From the NCBI GenBank assembly GCA_934167685.1, contig CAKPLQ010000001.1:30067-94066 (forward strand): DNA of 64,000 nucleotides, read 5' to 3'. The translations under genes were made by a program, and so were the position numbers. Shown here in pieces: positions 36,221-45,156 of this stretch. A model generated the notes under the pieces. It searched no databases. It was not told the origin of the DNA and saw only the letters and a list, made by a program, of their open reading frames with translations. This DNA comes from an uncultured Clostridia bacterium (lineage in GTDB: Bacteria; Bacillota; Clostridia; TANB77; CAG-508). The number at the start of each line of letters is the position of its first letter. Position 1 is the first letter of the stretch.

Positions 36221-37276
36221 ATGAGATTTGTAACAGATGAGGAAAGTAAAAAAAAATATAAAGAATTTTTAGAAAGCCATGAGAGGTGCAATTTTCAACA
36301 ATCACCAGAATGGGCGAAAGTAAAATCGAACTGGACAAATGAAGTTGTATTAGCAGAAGATGAAAATGGAAAAATAATAGGAGCAGTAAGTGTATTAATA
36401 AGAAAAATACCAATTTTCGGAAATATAATGTATTCATCAAGAGGACCAACATGTGACATACATGATATAGCTGTAATGAAGCAATTAACAGATGGAATTA
36501 AAGAATTAGCAAAAAAATATAATGCAATAGTATATAAGGCTGAACCAGATATATTAAGCAGTGATGAAGAATATAGAAAAGTAGTAACAAATTTAGGGTA
36601 TAAAATAAAAGATGATGCTAAAAACTTTAGAGAAGAAATTCAACCAAGATATGTATTTAGATTAGATATTAAAGACAAAACAGAAGATGAGATATTTGCA
36701 GGATTCCATTCAAAAACTAGATATAATGTGCGTTTAGCAACAAGAAAAGGTGTAGTTGTAAAAGAAGGAACAAGAGACGATTTAAAAGATTTTCATAGAA
36801 TAATGGTAGAGACAGGTGCAAGAGATGGATTTATAATAAGACCATTATCATATTTTGAAAAAATGTATGATGAACTAGCACCAAATCATATGAAATTGTT
36901 GATGGCATATTATGAGGACAAGCCAATATCAGGAGTAATTCCAATTTTTTATGGAAATAAAACTTGGTACTTATATGGAGCAAGTAGTAATGAACATAGA
37001 AATTTAATGCCAAATTATTTATTACAATGGGAAATGATAAAAATGGCAATAGCAAGAAAAGATGATGTATACGACTTTAGAGGTGTTTCAGGTGTTGTTG
37101 ACGAAAATCATCCTCAATATGGATTATATAGATTTAAAAAAGGTTTTGGAGCAACATTTACAGAATTTATAGGAGAGGTATATATTCCGTTTAAACCATT
37201 AATATATTCAATATATAAATTTTCAGAAAAAACATTTAGAAATCTTAGAGGACTAAAGACTAAGTTCAAAAAATAA
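36221..37276 (+). CDS. FemAB-family peptidoglycan bridge aminoacyltransferase
   Basis: FemX/FemA/B-type enzymes use aminoacyl-tRNA to add residues to the stem peptide of lipid II. The 351-residue protein has the double GNAT layout. The first half shows NFQQSPEWAKVKSNW, and GNIMYSSRGPTCDIHD near residue 68 matches the conserved RGP element. The second half shows SKTRYNVRLATRKGV near 165 and YDFRGVSGVVDENHPQYGLYRFKKGFG near 285. The long coiled-coil arm of staphylococcal FemA is absent, so it resembles Weissella FemX or clostridial single-domain enzymes. The alanine racemase gene follows 43 bases downstream, so both genes serve peptidoglycan peptide synthesis. Confidence 0.9.
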   Translation: MRFVTDEESKKKYKEFLESHERCNFQQSPEWAKVKSNWTNEVVLAEDENGKIIGAVSVLIRKIPIFGNIMYSSRGPTCDIHDIAVMKQLTDGIKELAKKYNAIVYKAEPDILSSDEEYRKVVTNLGYKIKDDAKNFREEIQPRYVFRLDIKDKTEDEIFAGFHSKTRYNVRLATRKGVVVKEGTRDDLKDFHRIMVETGARDGFIIRPLSYFEKMYDELAPNHMKLLMAYYEDKPISGVIPIFYGNKTWYLYGASSNEHRNLMPNYLLQWEMIKMAIARKDDVYDFRGVSGVVDENHPQYGLYRFKKGFGATFTEFIGEVYIPFKPLIYSIYKFSEKTFRNLRGLKTKFKK

Positions 37277-37319
37277 AAGTCCAAACCAGATTTATAATTT
37301 GAGGAAGGATGAATTAATA

Positions 37320-38426
37320 ATGAAAGCACTAGTAGTAGAAAAAGAAAATTTAAAACACAATCTAAATATTATAACAGAAATAATAAATAAGGACGAAAAG
37401 AAACCTAAATTAATTGCAGTAGTAAAAGGAAATGGATATGGTTTAGGATTAGTAGAATACACAAACTTTTTAATAGACAATGGTGTTGAATTTTTTGCTG
37501 TAGCTACAGTAGAAGAAGCGGTAAAATTAAGACAGGCTGGAATAAAACAAGATATTTTGATGATGTCTTCTACAGCAGTAAAAGAAGATGTAGAAATATT
37601 AATTAAATCTAACATAATATTAACAGTTGGTTCAAAAGAGGCAGGAGATGCAGTAGAAGAAATTGCACAAAATCTACAAATAAAAGCTAGGGTACATCTA
37701 AAAATAGATACAGGTTTTGGAAGATATGGTTTTATATATAGTCAAAAAGAAGAAATGGTAAGGGCAATAAAAACGTGGAAGAATATTAATATAGAAGGAG
37801 CATTTTCACATTTTTCAATAGCATTTTTTGGAGATGGAAAAGAATCTAGAGAACAGTATGAGAGATTTATGCAATGTATAAGAGAGTTAAAAAATAATGG
37901 AATAAAAGCAGAAATGTTACATATATGCAACTCATCAGCATTTTTGCGTTTCCCAGAAATGCATTTAAATGCAGTAAGAATTGGCTCTGCATTGCTTGGA
38001 AGATTATCAATACCAAATACTTGGGGATTTAAAAAAGTTGGATATTTAAAATCAAATGTGGCAGAAATAAAAACTATTCCAACTGGTTATAATATAGGAT
38101 ATTCAAATTCATATACAACTAAAAAAGAAACTAAAATTGCAATAGTGCCATGTGGTTATGCAGATGGATTTAATGTAATTGTTGATAGAGATATGTTCAG
38201 ACCAATTGATAAATTAAGATATATTGTTAGAGATACCAAAAATGCATTCAAAAAACAAAAAATATATGTAACAATAAATGGAGAAAAATGCGAGGTTCTA
38301 GGAAGATTGGGAATGTTCCATGTAAGTGTTGATATTACAGGAAAAACTGTGAAAATAAATGATGAAGTACATTTTAATGTTAGTCCAATGTTTGTGGATA
38401 GCAGTTTAACTAGAGTGTATGAATAA
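37320..38426 (+). CDS. alr: Alanine racemase
   Basis: PLP-dependent interconversion of L- and D-alanine for peptidoglycan. The 368-residue fold type III enzyme has its PLP lysine as Lys36 in AVVKGNGYGLG. Most family members have AVVKANAYGHG, so two Ala to Gly changes and a His to Leu change are unusual but leave Lys and Tyr intact. The C-terminal domain carries the second catalytic Tyr in IGYSNSYTTKKETKIAIVPCGYADGF. The segment RDTKNAFKKQKIYVTINGEKCEVLGRLGMFHVSVDIT replaces the usual MDQ motif region. GAGGAAGGA points to ATG 37320. Biochemically it could instead racemise another small amino acid such as serine. Confidence 0.88.
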   Translation: MKALVVEKENLKHNLNIITEIINKDEKKPKLIAVVKGNGYGLGLVEYTNFLIDNGVEFFAVATVEEAVKLRQAGIKQDILMMSSTAVKEDVEILIKSNIILTVGSKEAGDAVEEIAQNLQIKARVHLKIDTGFGRYGFIYSQKEEMVRAIKTWKNINIEGAFSHFSIAFFGDGKESREQYERFMQCIRELKNNGIKAEMLHICNSSAFLRFPEMHLNAVRIGSALLGRLSIPNTWGFKKVGYLKSNVAEIKTIPTGYNIGYSNSYTTKKETKIAIVPCGYADGFNVIVDRDMFRPIDKLRYIVRDTKNAFKKQKIYVTINGEKCEVLGRLGMFHVSVDITGKTVKINDEVHFNVSPMFVDSSLTRVYE

Positions 38427-38458
38427 AATGGATAGATTGAAAGGAATGAGAAAAAATA

Positions 38459-39508
38459 ATGGAAGATAAAAGTAAAAAGACAAATATAAGCTTTCCTAAA
38501 AAGGTATGGTATTCAATAACAAAATTTGAACAATATCCAACAATGGCAACAGAGGGAATAAGTAGAGCTATAAGATATTTAATCATTTTAACAGCAATAG
38601 TAGCGGTGTTCTCTGTAGTAGGTTCAATTTTAAAAGTTAACAAGCAAATATGGAAAGTATCAGAATATATAGAGCAAAATGTGCCAGATTTTACTTTTGA
38701 AGATGGAAAAGTTTCGATGAATTTAGAAGAGCCTATTATCTTAACAGAAACAGGATATAATGCTATCGAAAAAGTAGTAATAGACCCAAATGCAGAAAAT
38801 TCAGAAGATAAAGAAAAAGAAAAAAATGATGAAATAGTGCCAGGAATAACAATTTTCTTTTTTAAAGACCAAATTGTTTTAAATAATAAAATCGATGATG
38901 ACAATATTCAAACACAGGAATATACATATAATGAATTTATAACAAATTATACAAAAGAAGAAATAACGAACTTTAATAAAAGCGAATTAATTGATTATAT
39001 GAGAAGTAGTAGAATGAATAACTTTTACGAGAAATATTCTATAACAATTTTTACAGGATTATTTCTTACAGGAATAATATATGCATTTTTAGATACATTA
39101 AGAGTTGCTTTATTTGGATGGATAACAGCTGTAATAGCAAAAATAAAAATGAAATTTTCAGCAGTTTATACTATGTCCATATATGCCTTTACTTTTCCTA
39201 TGCTTCTAGAAATAGTATATATTGTAATAAATTATTTTACAGATTTTACTATAAAATATTTCCAAGTTGCATATACAACAATTGCTTATATTTATCTTGC
39301 TGCAGCAATTTTTATCTTAAAAGATGACTTTATAAAAAAGATGCAAGAAGTGATGAAGATTAAGCAAGAGCAAAAGAATGTAAGAGAAGAAATAAGAAGA
39401 CAAGAAGAGAAAAAAGAAGAGCCTAAGGAAGACAAGGAACAAAAGAAAAAAGAAGATAAAGAAGATGACGAAAGTGATGGTGATGAGCCACAAGGCTCAG
39501 AAGCTTAA
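38459..39508 (+). CDS. DUF1189 family membrane protein
   Basis: A 349-residue protein resembling the DUF1189 family (YvdJ-like, function unknown). The start KKVWYSITKFEQYPTMATEGISRAIRYL is typical. One helix follows (about 42-60), then an extracytoplasmic domain with VSEYIEQNVPDFTFEDGKVSMN. Four more helices lie between 195 and 290. The last 55 residues are an extreme Lys/Glu/Asp-rich tail with low complexity. Placed between alr and ftsH with short spacers (32 and 39 bases), it may be co-transcribed with them. No enzymatic motif is visible. Confidence 0.75.
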   Translation: MEDKSKKTNISFPKKVWYSITKFEQYPTMATEGISRAIRYLIILTAIVAVFSVVGSILKVNKQIWKVSEYIEQNVPDFTFEDGKVSMNLEEPIILTETGYNAIEKVVIDPNAENSEDKEKEKNDEIVPGITIFFFKDQIVLNNKIDDDNIQTQEYTYNEFITNYTKEEITNFNKSELIDYMRSSRMNNFYEKYSITIFTGLFLTGIIYAFLDTLRVALFGWITAVIAKIKMKFSAVYTMSIYAFTFPMLLEIVYIVINYFTDFTIKYFQVAYTTIAYIYLAAAIFILKDDFIKKMQEVMKIKQEQKNVREEIRRQEEKKEEPKEDKEQKKKEDKEDDESDGDEPQGSEA

Positions 39509-39547
39509 ATAAATTAAATTATACATGATAAAGAAAGAGGTTAAAAA

Positions 39548-41344
39548 ATGGATAAAGACAAATCAAATAAAATGTTAAAAACTTTATTAAATATAATTAT
39601 AACTATGTTAGTCTTAGTTATTGCAGTAATTGCAGCATATTTTCTATACAAAACTGTAAAAGAGAATAATTCAGAAGAAACTAAATTAGCATACACAGAT
39701 TTAGTAAAAGAAATACAAGCAGGAAATGTAGAAAAAATAGAAATGACAACAGGTAGTCCAACATTAAAAGTAAAGATGAAAGATGTAGAAAAAAAGAAAA
39801 CAACAATAATACCAAGTGTTCAAGTATTTTCTGAATTAGTTCAACAAAAAGTACTTGAAGAAAATAATATACAAGTAGAAACGAAAACTCCAAGTTTATT
39901 ATCTCAAATACCATCATATGTATTTTCACTTTTACCAACAATCATAATGGTTGCATTATTTATAATGATATTTAAAATGCAAGGACTTGGAGACAAAGGT
40001 GAAGTATATGATGATACAGAAAGAAAAACAAAAATTACATTTGACGATATAGCTGGTTTAGATGAAGAAAAAGAAGAATTAAAAGAGATAGTAGAATTCT
40101 TGAAAAAGCCAAAGAAATTTACAGAAATGGGTGCAAAAATTCCTAAAGGTGTTTTATTATATGGAAAGCCAGGAACAGGTAAAACATTAATTGCAAAAGC
40201 AATTGCTGGAGAAGCGGATGTACCATTTATATCAATGAGTGGTTCAGAATTTATCGAAATGTTTGCAGGTTTAGGAGCTTCAAGAGTAAGAAAATTATTC
40301 GACAAAGCAAGAAAGTTAGCACCATGTATAGTGTTCATAGATGAAATTGATGCAATAGGCTCAAGGAGGTCAAGTAACGGTGGAGCAGAATCAGAAAATA
40401 ACCAAACATTAAACCAATTGCTAGTAGAAATGGATGGATTTTCATCAGAAGAAACAATTATTGTTTTAGCTGCAACAAATAGACCAGAAATGCTAGACAA
40501 AGCCTTATTAAGACCTGGTAGATTTGATAGACAAGTAACAGTTCCTGCACCAGACTTAACAGGAAGAGAAGCAATATTAAAAATTCATGCTAAAGATAAA
40601 AAATTAGCAGAAGATGTATCATTATATGGTATTGCAGAAGATACAGCAGGATTTACAGGAGCAGAGCTTGCTAATATCTTAAACGAAGCTGCAATAATAG
40701 CAACTAAAAAGGAACATGAGGCAATAACAAATGCAGATTTAGATGAAGCAGTTAAGAAAGTGACTGTGGGACTAGAAAAAACAAGTAGAAAAATATCAGA
40801 TAAAGATAAGAAATTAACAGCATATCATGAGGCAGGACATGCAATAGTAAGTCAATTCTTGCCAACACAAACAGCAGTAAAAGAAGTATCTATAATTCCT
40901 AGAGGAATGGCTGGAGGATATACAATGTATAAATCTGATGAAGATAAATATTATATATCAAAAACAGAAATGCAAGAAAAACTTATTGCATTATTAGGTG
41001 GAAGAGCAGCAGAAAAGCTAATATTGGATGATATCTCAACAGGTGCAAGCAATGACCTAGAAGTAGCTACACAAATAGCAAGAGATATGATAACAGTTTA
41101 TGGAATGAGTGATGAAATAGGAACAATATCATTTAAAGGTAGTGACGGACAAATGGATTACCAAATGTTCGGAGAAGATATGCAAGATGCAATAGGAAAA
41201 GAAGTTAAAAGGTTGATTGATACAGCATATAGAGATGCTCAAGAGATATTAAAACAAAATGTTGAAACATTACATGCTATAGCTAAAGAACTAATTGCAA
41301 AAGAAAAAATAGATGAAAAAGAATTTAATAAATTCTTTATGTAA
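39548..41344 (+). CDS. ftsH: ATP-dependent zinc metalloprotease FtsH
   Basis: A membrane-anchored AAA+ protease that degrades misfolded membrane proteins and regulators. The 598-residue protein has transmembrane helices at about 12-35 and 118-140 around a short extracytoplasmic domain. Walker A is GKPGTGKT at 206-213, then MSGSEFIEMFAGLGASRVR with the pore loop, and Walker B CIVFIDEIDAIG. The second region of homology includes LDKALLRPGRFDRQV, and the zinc motif HEAGH is at 427-431. The pore reads MFAG instead of the common MFVG. The C-terminus is short (ending EKEFNKFFM) compared with other FtsH proteins, typical for this group of Clostridia. Confidence 0.96.
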   Translation: MDKDKSNKMLKTLLNIIITMLVLVIAVIAAYFLYKTVKENNSEETKLAYTDLVKEIQAGNVEKIEMTTGSPTLKVKMKDVEKKKTTIIPSVQVFSELVQQKVLEENNIQVETKTPSLLSQIPSYVFSLLPTIIMVALFIMIFKMQGLGDKGEVYDDTERKTKITFDDIAGLDEEKEELKEIVEFLKKPKKFTEMGAKIPKGVLLYGKPGTGKTLIAKAIAGEADVPFISMSGSEFIEMFAGLGASRVRKLFDKARKLAPCIVFIDEIDAIGSRRSSNGGAESENNQTLNQLLVEMDGFSSEETIIVLAATNRPEMLDKALLRPGRFDRQVTVPAPDLTGREAILKIHAKDKKLAEDVSLYGIAEDTAGFTGAELANILNEAAIIATKKEHEAITNADLDEAVKKVTVGLEKTSRKISDKDKKLTAYHEAGHAIVSQFLPTQTAVKEVSIIPRGMAGGYTMYKSDEDKYYISKTEMQEKLIALLGGRAAEKLILDDISTGASNDLEVATQIARDMITVYGMSDEIGTISFKGSDGQMDYQMFGEDMQDAIGKEVKRLIDTAYRDAQEILKQNVETLHAIAKELIAKEKIDEKEFNKFFM

Positions 41345-41374
41345 GTGGCACTGGAGGCTGGTTTGAGCCTTTAT

Positions 41375-41438
41375 TGCACCGATGGGACCGGTTCTTATCG
41401 GTGCAAATGCACGGATAAGAACCGGTCCCATCGGTGCA
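41375..41438. repeat. Inverted pair of the 31-bp palindromic element (copies 10 and 11)
   Basis: Forward copy 41375-41405 and reverse copy 41408-41438 with only 2 bases between them. Together they make a 64-base near-perfect inverted repeat with one mismatch. It lies 30 bases after ftsH and 24 before the next start. Confidence 0.95.
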
Positions 41439-41461
41439 ACAGAAAGGGGAACTAGAGAAAA

Positions 41462-42229
41462 ATGAGTGATTTTGCTGAATATATTTTAAATGAAGATGAT
41501 TTAATATCAAAGATGGAAATAATATATTTTTTGGCACCAAAGTTGAAAATTAATTTTGATAAATCAGTAGTATTTAAAACTGAAATAGCAAGAATGTTTT
41601 TAAAATATTCAAAAATTAATGTGGACAATAATTTAGTTTTAACAGCATGTTTATTATGCAATTGTAAGAAGGTTGATGATTCACAAAAAATAGGTAAATT
41701 AAAAACCTATGCTAAAGAAGGAGCAGAATATTTAGCACAATTAGGGTTTGACGAGCGTTTTTGTAAAATTTGTGAAGGAGTAAATAGATATAGTGGTAAT
41801 CCTAGAGAAAAAGAAAGCGATATATTAGAATTAGCTGACCAATTTGGAGGAATGTTAATTGACAGACCAGAGAGAATTGCTTTTAATTGTGATGAAGCTT
41901 TAGTTTTACTAGAACATAGAAATTTGAAGTCAGCATATAATAGATATTTAGAGAGTTTCAGGGACTTTGCAGAAGAAATGGACAGGACTGAAATAAAGGG
42001 AAATGTTAATACTACAATTTTTGCAAGATTACAAAAATTAATGAGAGAGTCTAAAGACGTACCAGAACTTGTCAAAAATATAGCAACAGATTATTCAATT
42101 TGTGTGGATGAAAAATTAAAAGAACTAGAAGAAATTGCAAAATCGGCAAAAGAGACAGCAAACAGAGCAATGTTTAGTAGTGAAACAGAAGAAAAGATTT
42201 TAAAACATGCAAAAATTAAAGAAGGATAA
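41462..42229 (+). CDS. Degenerate HD-GYP-like protein
   Basis: A 255-residue soluble protein. Its central part follows the spacing of an HD-GYP phosphodiesterase: LTACLLCNCKKVDD where the HD-x-GK metal motif would be, KEGAEYLAQLGFDERFCKICEGVNRYSGNP in place of GxxxL...HHExxdG, and SDILELADQFGGMLIDRPERIAF in place of the IL.VAD.F.AM...RP block. All metal-binding His and Asp residues of the HD motif are replaced, so catalysis is unlikely. A nucleotide-sensing or scaffold role can be guessed. The C-terminal 60 residues are helical. It is 18 bases ahead of the PHP-domain gene. The family relation is my inference from pattern, not a search result. Confidence 0.5.
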   Translation: MSDFAEYILNEDDLISKMEIIYFLAPKLKINFDKSVVFKTEIARMFLKYSKINVDNNLVLTACLLCNCKKVDDSQKIGKLKTYAKEGAEYLAQLGFDERFCKICEGVNRYSGNPREKESDILELADQFGGMLIDRPERIAFNCDEALVLLEHRNLKSAYNRYLESFRDFAEEMDRTEIKGNVNTTIFARLQKLMRESKDVPELVKNIATDYSICVDEKLKELEEIAKSAKETANRAMFSSETEEKILKHAKIKEG

Positions 42230-42247
42230 ATAATAGGAGGAATTATA

Positions 42248-43441
42248 ATGTACGAAGTATTTGCAGATTTGCATGTGCACATAGGCAGAAGTGAAACAGG
42301 CAAACCAATAAAAATAACTGCAGCAAGAAGCTTGAATTTTGCTAATATTGCAAAAGAATGTGCAGAAAGAAAAGGAATAAATATAGTAGGAATAATAGAT
42401 TGTGCTTCACCATATGTAATTGAAGATATAGAAAATTTTCTAAAGACAGGAGATGCATATGAACTTAAAGATGGTGGAATAATTTATAAAGATAAAGTGT
42501 GTATATTATTAGGAAGTGAAGTAGAAACCTCTGAAAAAGGCAGAAACGGAAAAAGTGGAGCAGCACATAATGTATGCTTTTTCCCACATTTAAGTGATAT
42601 TAAAGGATTTTCGAAAGAAATGAGCACACATATAAAAAATATTACACTAAGTACCCAAAGGTCAAATGTATCTGGATATGAATTAATAGATATAGTTGAA
42701 AGGTATAATGGAATATTAATTCCAGCACATATATTTACGCCATTTAAAAGCTATTATGGCAATTGCACAGATAGATTAAAAAACATATTTAAAGAAAAAT
42801 ATGATAAGATTTTTGCAGTTGAGTTGGGACTAAGTTCTGATACATTTTTAGCAGACATGATTTCAGAATTAGAAGATAAGACATTTGTTACAAATTCTGA
42901 TGCTCATTCATTACCTAAAATTGCAAGAGAATATAACAAAATGTTAGTTAACGACATTAGTTTTAAAGAGGTAGTAAAAGCCTTGAAAAATGAGGAAGGC
43001 AGAAAGATTGTAGCCAATTATGGTCTAGACCCAAAACTTGGAAAATATCATAGAACTCACTGTGATAATTGCGATTGCACAATTGAAACAAAAGAGCCAG
43101 TTGAGGTTTGCCCTAAATGCGGAAGCGATAAAGTAACATTTGGAGTTTTTGATAGAATAGAATTAATAAAAGATAAAGAAACAACCCAAAGCCCAGAAAA
43201 TAGACCACCATACATATACCAAATACCATTAAGCTTTATTCCTGGAGTTGGAGGAAAAACTATTGAAAAATTGTTAGACAATTTTGAAACTGAAATGAAT
43301 ATTCTACATAAATTATCAGAAGATGATATTGAAGCTATTGTTGGAGAGAAAATTGCTAAAAATATTGTAAATGCTAGAGAAGGTAATATGAAAGTTGAAG
43401 CAGGTGGTGGAGGTAACTATGGAAAAGTTACTGCATCTTAA
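42248..43441 (+). CDS. PHP-domain endonuclease Q-like protein
   Basis: A 397-residue protein of the endonuclease Q / TIGR00375 group, whose characterised relatives nick DNA 5' of deaminated bases. The N-terminal PHP domain starts FADLHVHIGR with the DxHxH-type motif, then IIDCASPYVIEDI, PAHIFTPFKSYYG and TNSDAHSLPKIAREY for the remaining metal ligands. A zinc-finger-like element HCDNCDCTIE...VCPKCGSD lies near residues 274-300. A helix-hairpin-helix LSFIPGVGGKTIEKLL, which binds DNA, is near 325. AGGAGGA precedes ATG 42248. It may act in repair of uracil or hypoxanthine in DNA. The upstream degenerate HD-GYP protein is its likely partner in the operon. Confidence 0.82.
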   Translation: MYEVFADLHVHIGRSETGKPIKITAARSLNFANIAKECAERKGINIVGIIDCASPYVIEDIENFLKTGDAYELKDGGIIYKDKVCILLGSEVETSEKGRNGKSGAAHNVCFFPHLSDIKGFSKEMSTHIKNITLSTQRSNVSGYELIDIVERYNGILIPAHIFTPFKSYYGNCTDRLKNIFKEKYDKIFAVELGLSSDTFLADMISELEDKTFVTNSDAHSLPKIAREYNKMLVNDISFKEVVKALKNEEGRKIVANYGLDPKLGKYHRTHCDNCDCTIETKEPVEVCPKCGSDKVTFGVFDRIELIKDKETTQSPENRPPYIYQIPLSFIPGVGGKTIEKLLDNFETEMNILHKLSEDDIEAIVGEKIAKNIVNAREGNMKVEAGGGGNYGKVTAS

Positions 43442-43470
43442 AGAACATGATTAATTCATGTTCTTTTTTT
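43441..43470 (+). terminator. Rho-independent terminator after the endonuclease Q-like gene
   Basis: AAGAACATG (43441-43449) pairs with CATGTTCTT (43457-43465) and continues into seven Ts, starting at the last base of the stop codon. Confidence 0.9.
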
Positions 43471-43519
43471 GCGGACATGTGAATAGACATTAATAAATCT
43501 ATTTAATAAGGAGAAAATT

Positions 43520-44149
43520 ATGCGAAAGAAGAAGAACGAGATTTTTATTGCCATAAAAGAAGACATAGCAAATAATGCCAAGTCATATTTTATTGTATTA
43601 ATAATATTTGCAGTTGGGGTATTTTTAGGAGTAATGTTTATTAACCAGATGCAAGACAAAGCGGATATAGAAAAGTACATAAATACATATGTGGATGAAA
43701 CAAAGAGCCTAGAAAATGGAGATTATTTAGGAGAATTACAAAGAGATATATTAAGTAATATTGGTTTAGTTTTAGCATTGTGGTTTGCAGGAACAACAAT
43801 AATAGGTATACCAATAGTGCTTGGAATAATACTTGTTAGAGGGTTTTGCTTAGGATACACAATTGCGTCATGTGTATTTGTACTAGGGCGAATGAAGGGG
43901 ATAATATTTATTTTATTAACAATATTTTTGCAAAATATAATATTTATACCGGCATTAATGATATTAGGGGTAAGTAGTATAAAACTGTATAAATCAATAA
44001 TTAAAGATAGAAGAAAAGAGAATATAAAAGTGTCAATAATAAAACACAGTATTGTTTCAATAGGAATTATGTTGGCACTGATTTTAAGTTCAATAATTAA
44101 GATTGAAATTTCGTATAGACTAATTGTAAATTTAATTAAATATTTTTAA
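43520..44149 (+). CDS. spoIIM: Stage II sporulation protein M
   Basis: SpoIIM works with SpoIID and SpoIIP in septal peptidoglycan remodelling and engulfment of the forespore, at the septal membrane. The 209-residue protein has the family's five-helix layout: a helix at about 24-43 (FIVLIIFAVGVFLGVMFI), a loop with YINTYVDETKSLENGDYLGELQRD, then helices around 75-95, 105-125, 130-150 and 172-195. The central LWFAGTTIIGIPIVLGIILVRGFCLGYTIA is a good match to the family block. AAGGAG precedes ATG 43520. It is flanked by a terminator upstream and xerD downstream. Confidence 0.9.
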   Translation: MRKKKNEIFIAIKEDIANNAKSYFIVLIIFAVGVFLGVMFINQMQDKADIEKYINTYVDETKSLENGDYLGELQRDILSNIGLVLALWFAGTTIIGIPIVLGIILVRGFCLGYTIASCVFVLGRMKGIIFILLTIFLQNIIFIPALMILGVSSIKLYKSIIKDRRKENIKVSIIKHSIVSIGIMLALILSSIIKIEISYRLIVNLIKYF

Positions 44150-44167
44150 AAATATAGATAAAAACAC

Positions 44168-44196
44168 TTTACTTTTTATTAAAAATTTGATATAAC
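44168..44196 (+). promoter_or_regulatory. Promoter candidate for xerD
   Basis: TTTACT (44168-44173), 17-base spacer, TATAAC (44191-44196). It is 70 bases before the xerD start. Confidence 0.4.
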
Positions 44197-44265
44197 ATAA
44201 TAGCAATCAGTTATGTAAATAATTGATTGAAGACAATAAAAAAAATATCATAGGTGGGGGAAAAA

Positions 44266-45147
44266 ATGGAAGAACAATTAAATTTATTTTTTGGATTTTT
44301 AGAGAATGAAAAGAAAGTGTCCTTAAACACACTTCAATCATATAAAAGAGATTTAAAACAGTTTGAAAAGTATTTAGAAACAAGCGAGGAAGAATATCAA
44401 GACTTAACAAACGAAGGAATAAAAGACTATATAAGATACATGAAAGAAGAAGGAAAGAAGCCATCAACAATATCAAGAGGTTTAGCATCAATAAGGTCAT
44501 TTTATCAATATGAGGCAAAAAATAAAATAGTTGAAAAAGACCCAACAGAGGGAATTCAATCACCTAAAATAGAAAAAAGAGTACCAAGTGTATTAACATC
44601 AAATGAAGTTGCGTTATTATTAGACCAACCTAAAAACGTTGATTTAAAAGGAACAAGAGACAAAGCAATGTTAGAATTTGCATATGCAACAGGAATGAGA
44701 GTAACAGAAATAATATCATTAAATGTAGAAGATATAAACTTAGAATCAGGATATGCAACATGTAAAAATGGAAAAAAAGAAAGAACAGTTCCAATTGGAG
44801 AAATGTCATTAAAAGCATTAAAAGATTATATGATAAATGCAAGACATACAATGATAAAAGATGAAAATGAGCAAGCATTATTTGTAAATGTAAACGGACA
44901 ACGTCTAACAAGACAAGGATTTTGGAAAATAATAAAATATTACAAAGAACAAGCTCATATTGACAAAGATATAACACCACATGTGTTAAGACACTCATTT
45001 GCAACACATTTATTACAAAATGGAGCAGACCTAAAGTCAATTCAAACAATGCTTGGGCATTCAGATATATTATCAACTCAAATATATATGCAATTTCAAG
45101 ATGAATCATTAAAAAACGTATATAGAAAAGCTCATCCAAGAGCATAA
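44266..45147 (+). CDS. xerD: Site-specific tyrosine recombinase XerD
   Basis: Resolves chromosome dimers at dif with a XerC partner. The 293-residue length fits. The N-terminal SAM-like core-binding domain is at about 1-88 (FFGFLENEKKVSLNTLQSYKRDLKQF). The catalytic domain has the first Arg in YATGMRVTEIISL, Lys in the GKKERTVPI region, HxxR in HVLRHSFATHLLQNGADLKSIQTMLGH, and the nucleophile Tyr in DILSTQIYMQF. A GTG at 44254 is in frame, but GGTGGGGG lies between it and ATG 44266, which is preferred. No mobile element borders are seen, so it is probably the chromosomal Xer protein rather than an integrase. Confidence 0.93.
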   Translation: MEEQLNLFFGFLENEKKVSLNTLQSYKRDLKQFEKYLETSEEEYQDLTNEGIKDYIRYMKEEGKKPSTISRGLASIRSFYQYEAKNKIVEKDPTEGIQSPKIEKRVPSVLTSNEVALLLDQPKNVDLKGTRDKAMLEFAYATGMRVTEIISLNVEDINLESGYATCKNGKKERTVPIGEMSLKALKDYMINARHTMIKDENEQALFVNVNGQRLTRQGFWKIIKYYKEQAHIDKDITPHVLRHSFATHLLQNGADLKSIQTMLGHSDILSTQIYMQFQDESLKNVYRKAHPRA

Positions 45148-45156
45148 TATAAAAAA

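Noticed and set aside
39904..40500. Open frame of about 200 codons antisense to ftsH
   Set aside because: Shadow of the ftsH coding sequence with no start signals or recognisable motif.
44266..45147. The tyrosine recombinase considered as an integrase of a mobile element
   Set aside because: Length, domain order and motifs fit XerD, it sits next to spoIIM as in many Clostridia, and there are no attachment-site repeats or tRNA next to it.
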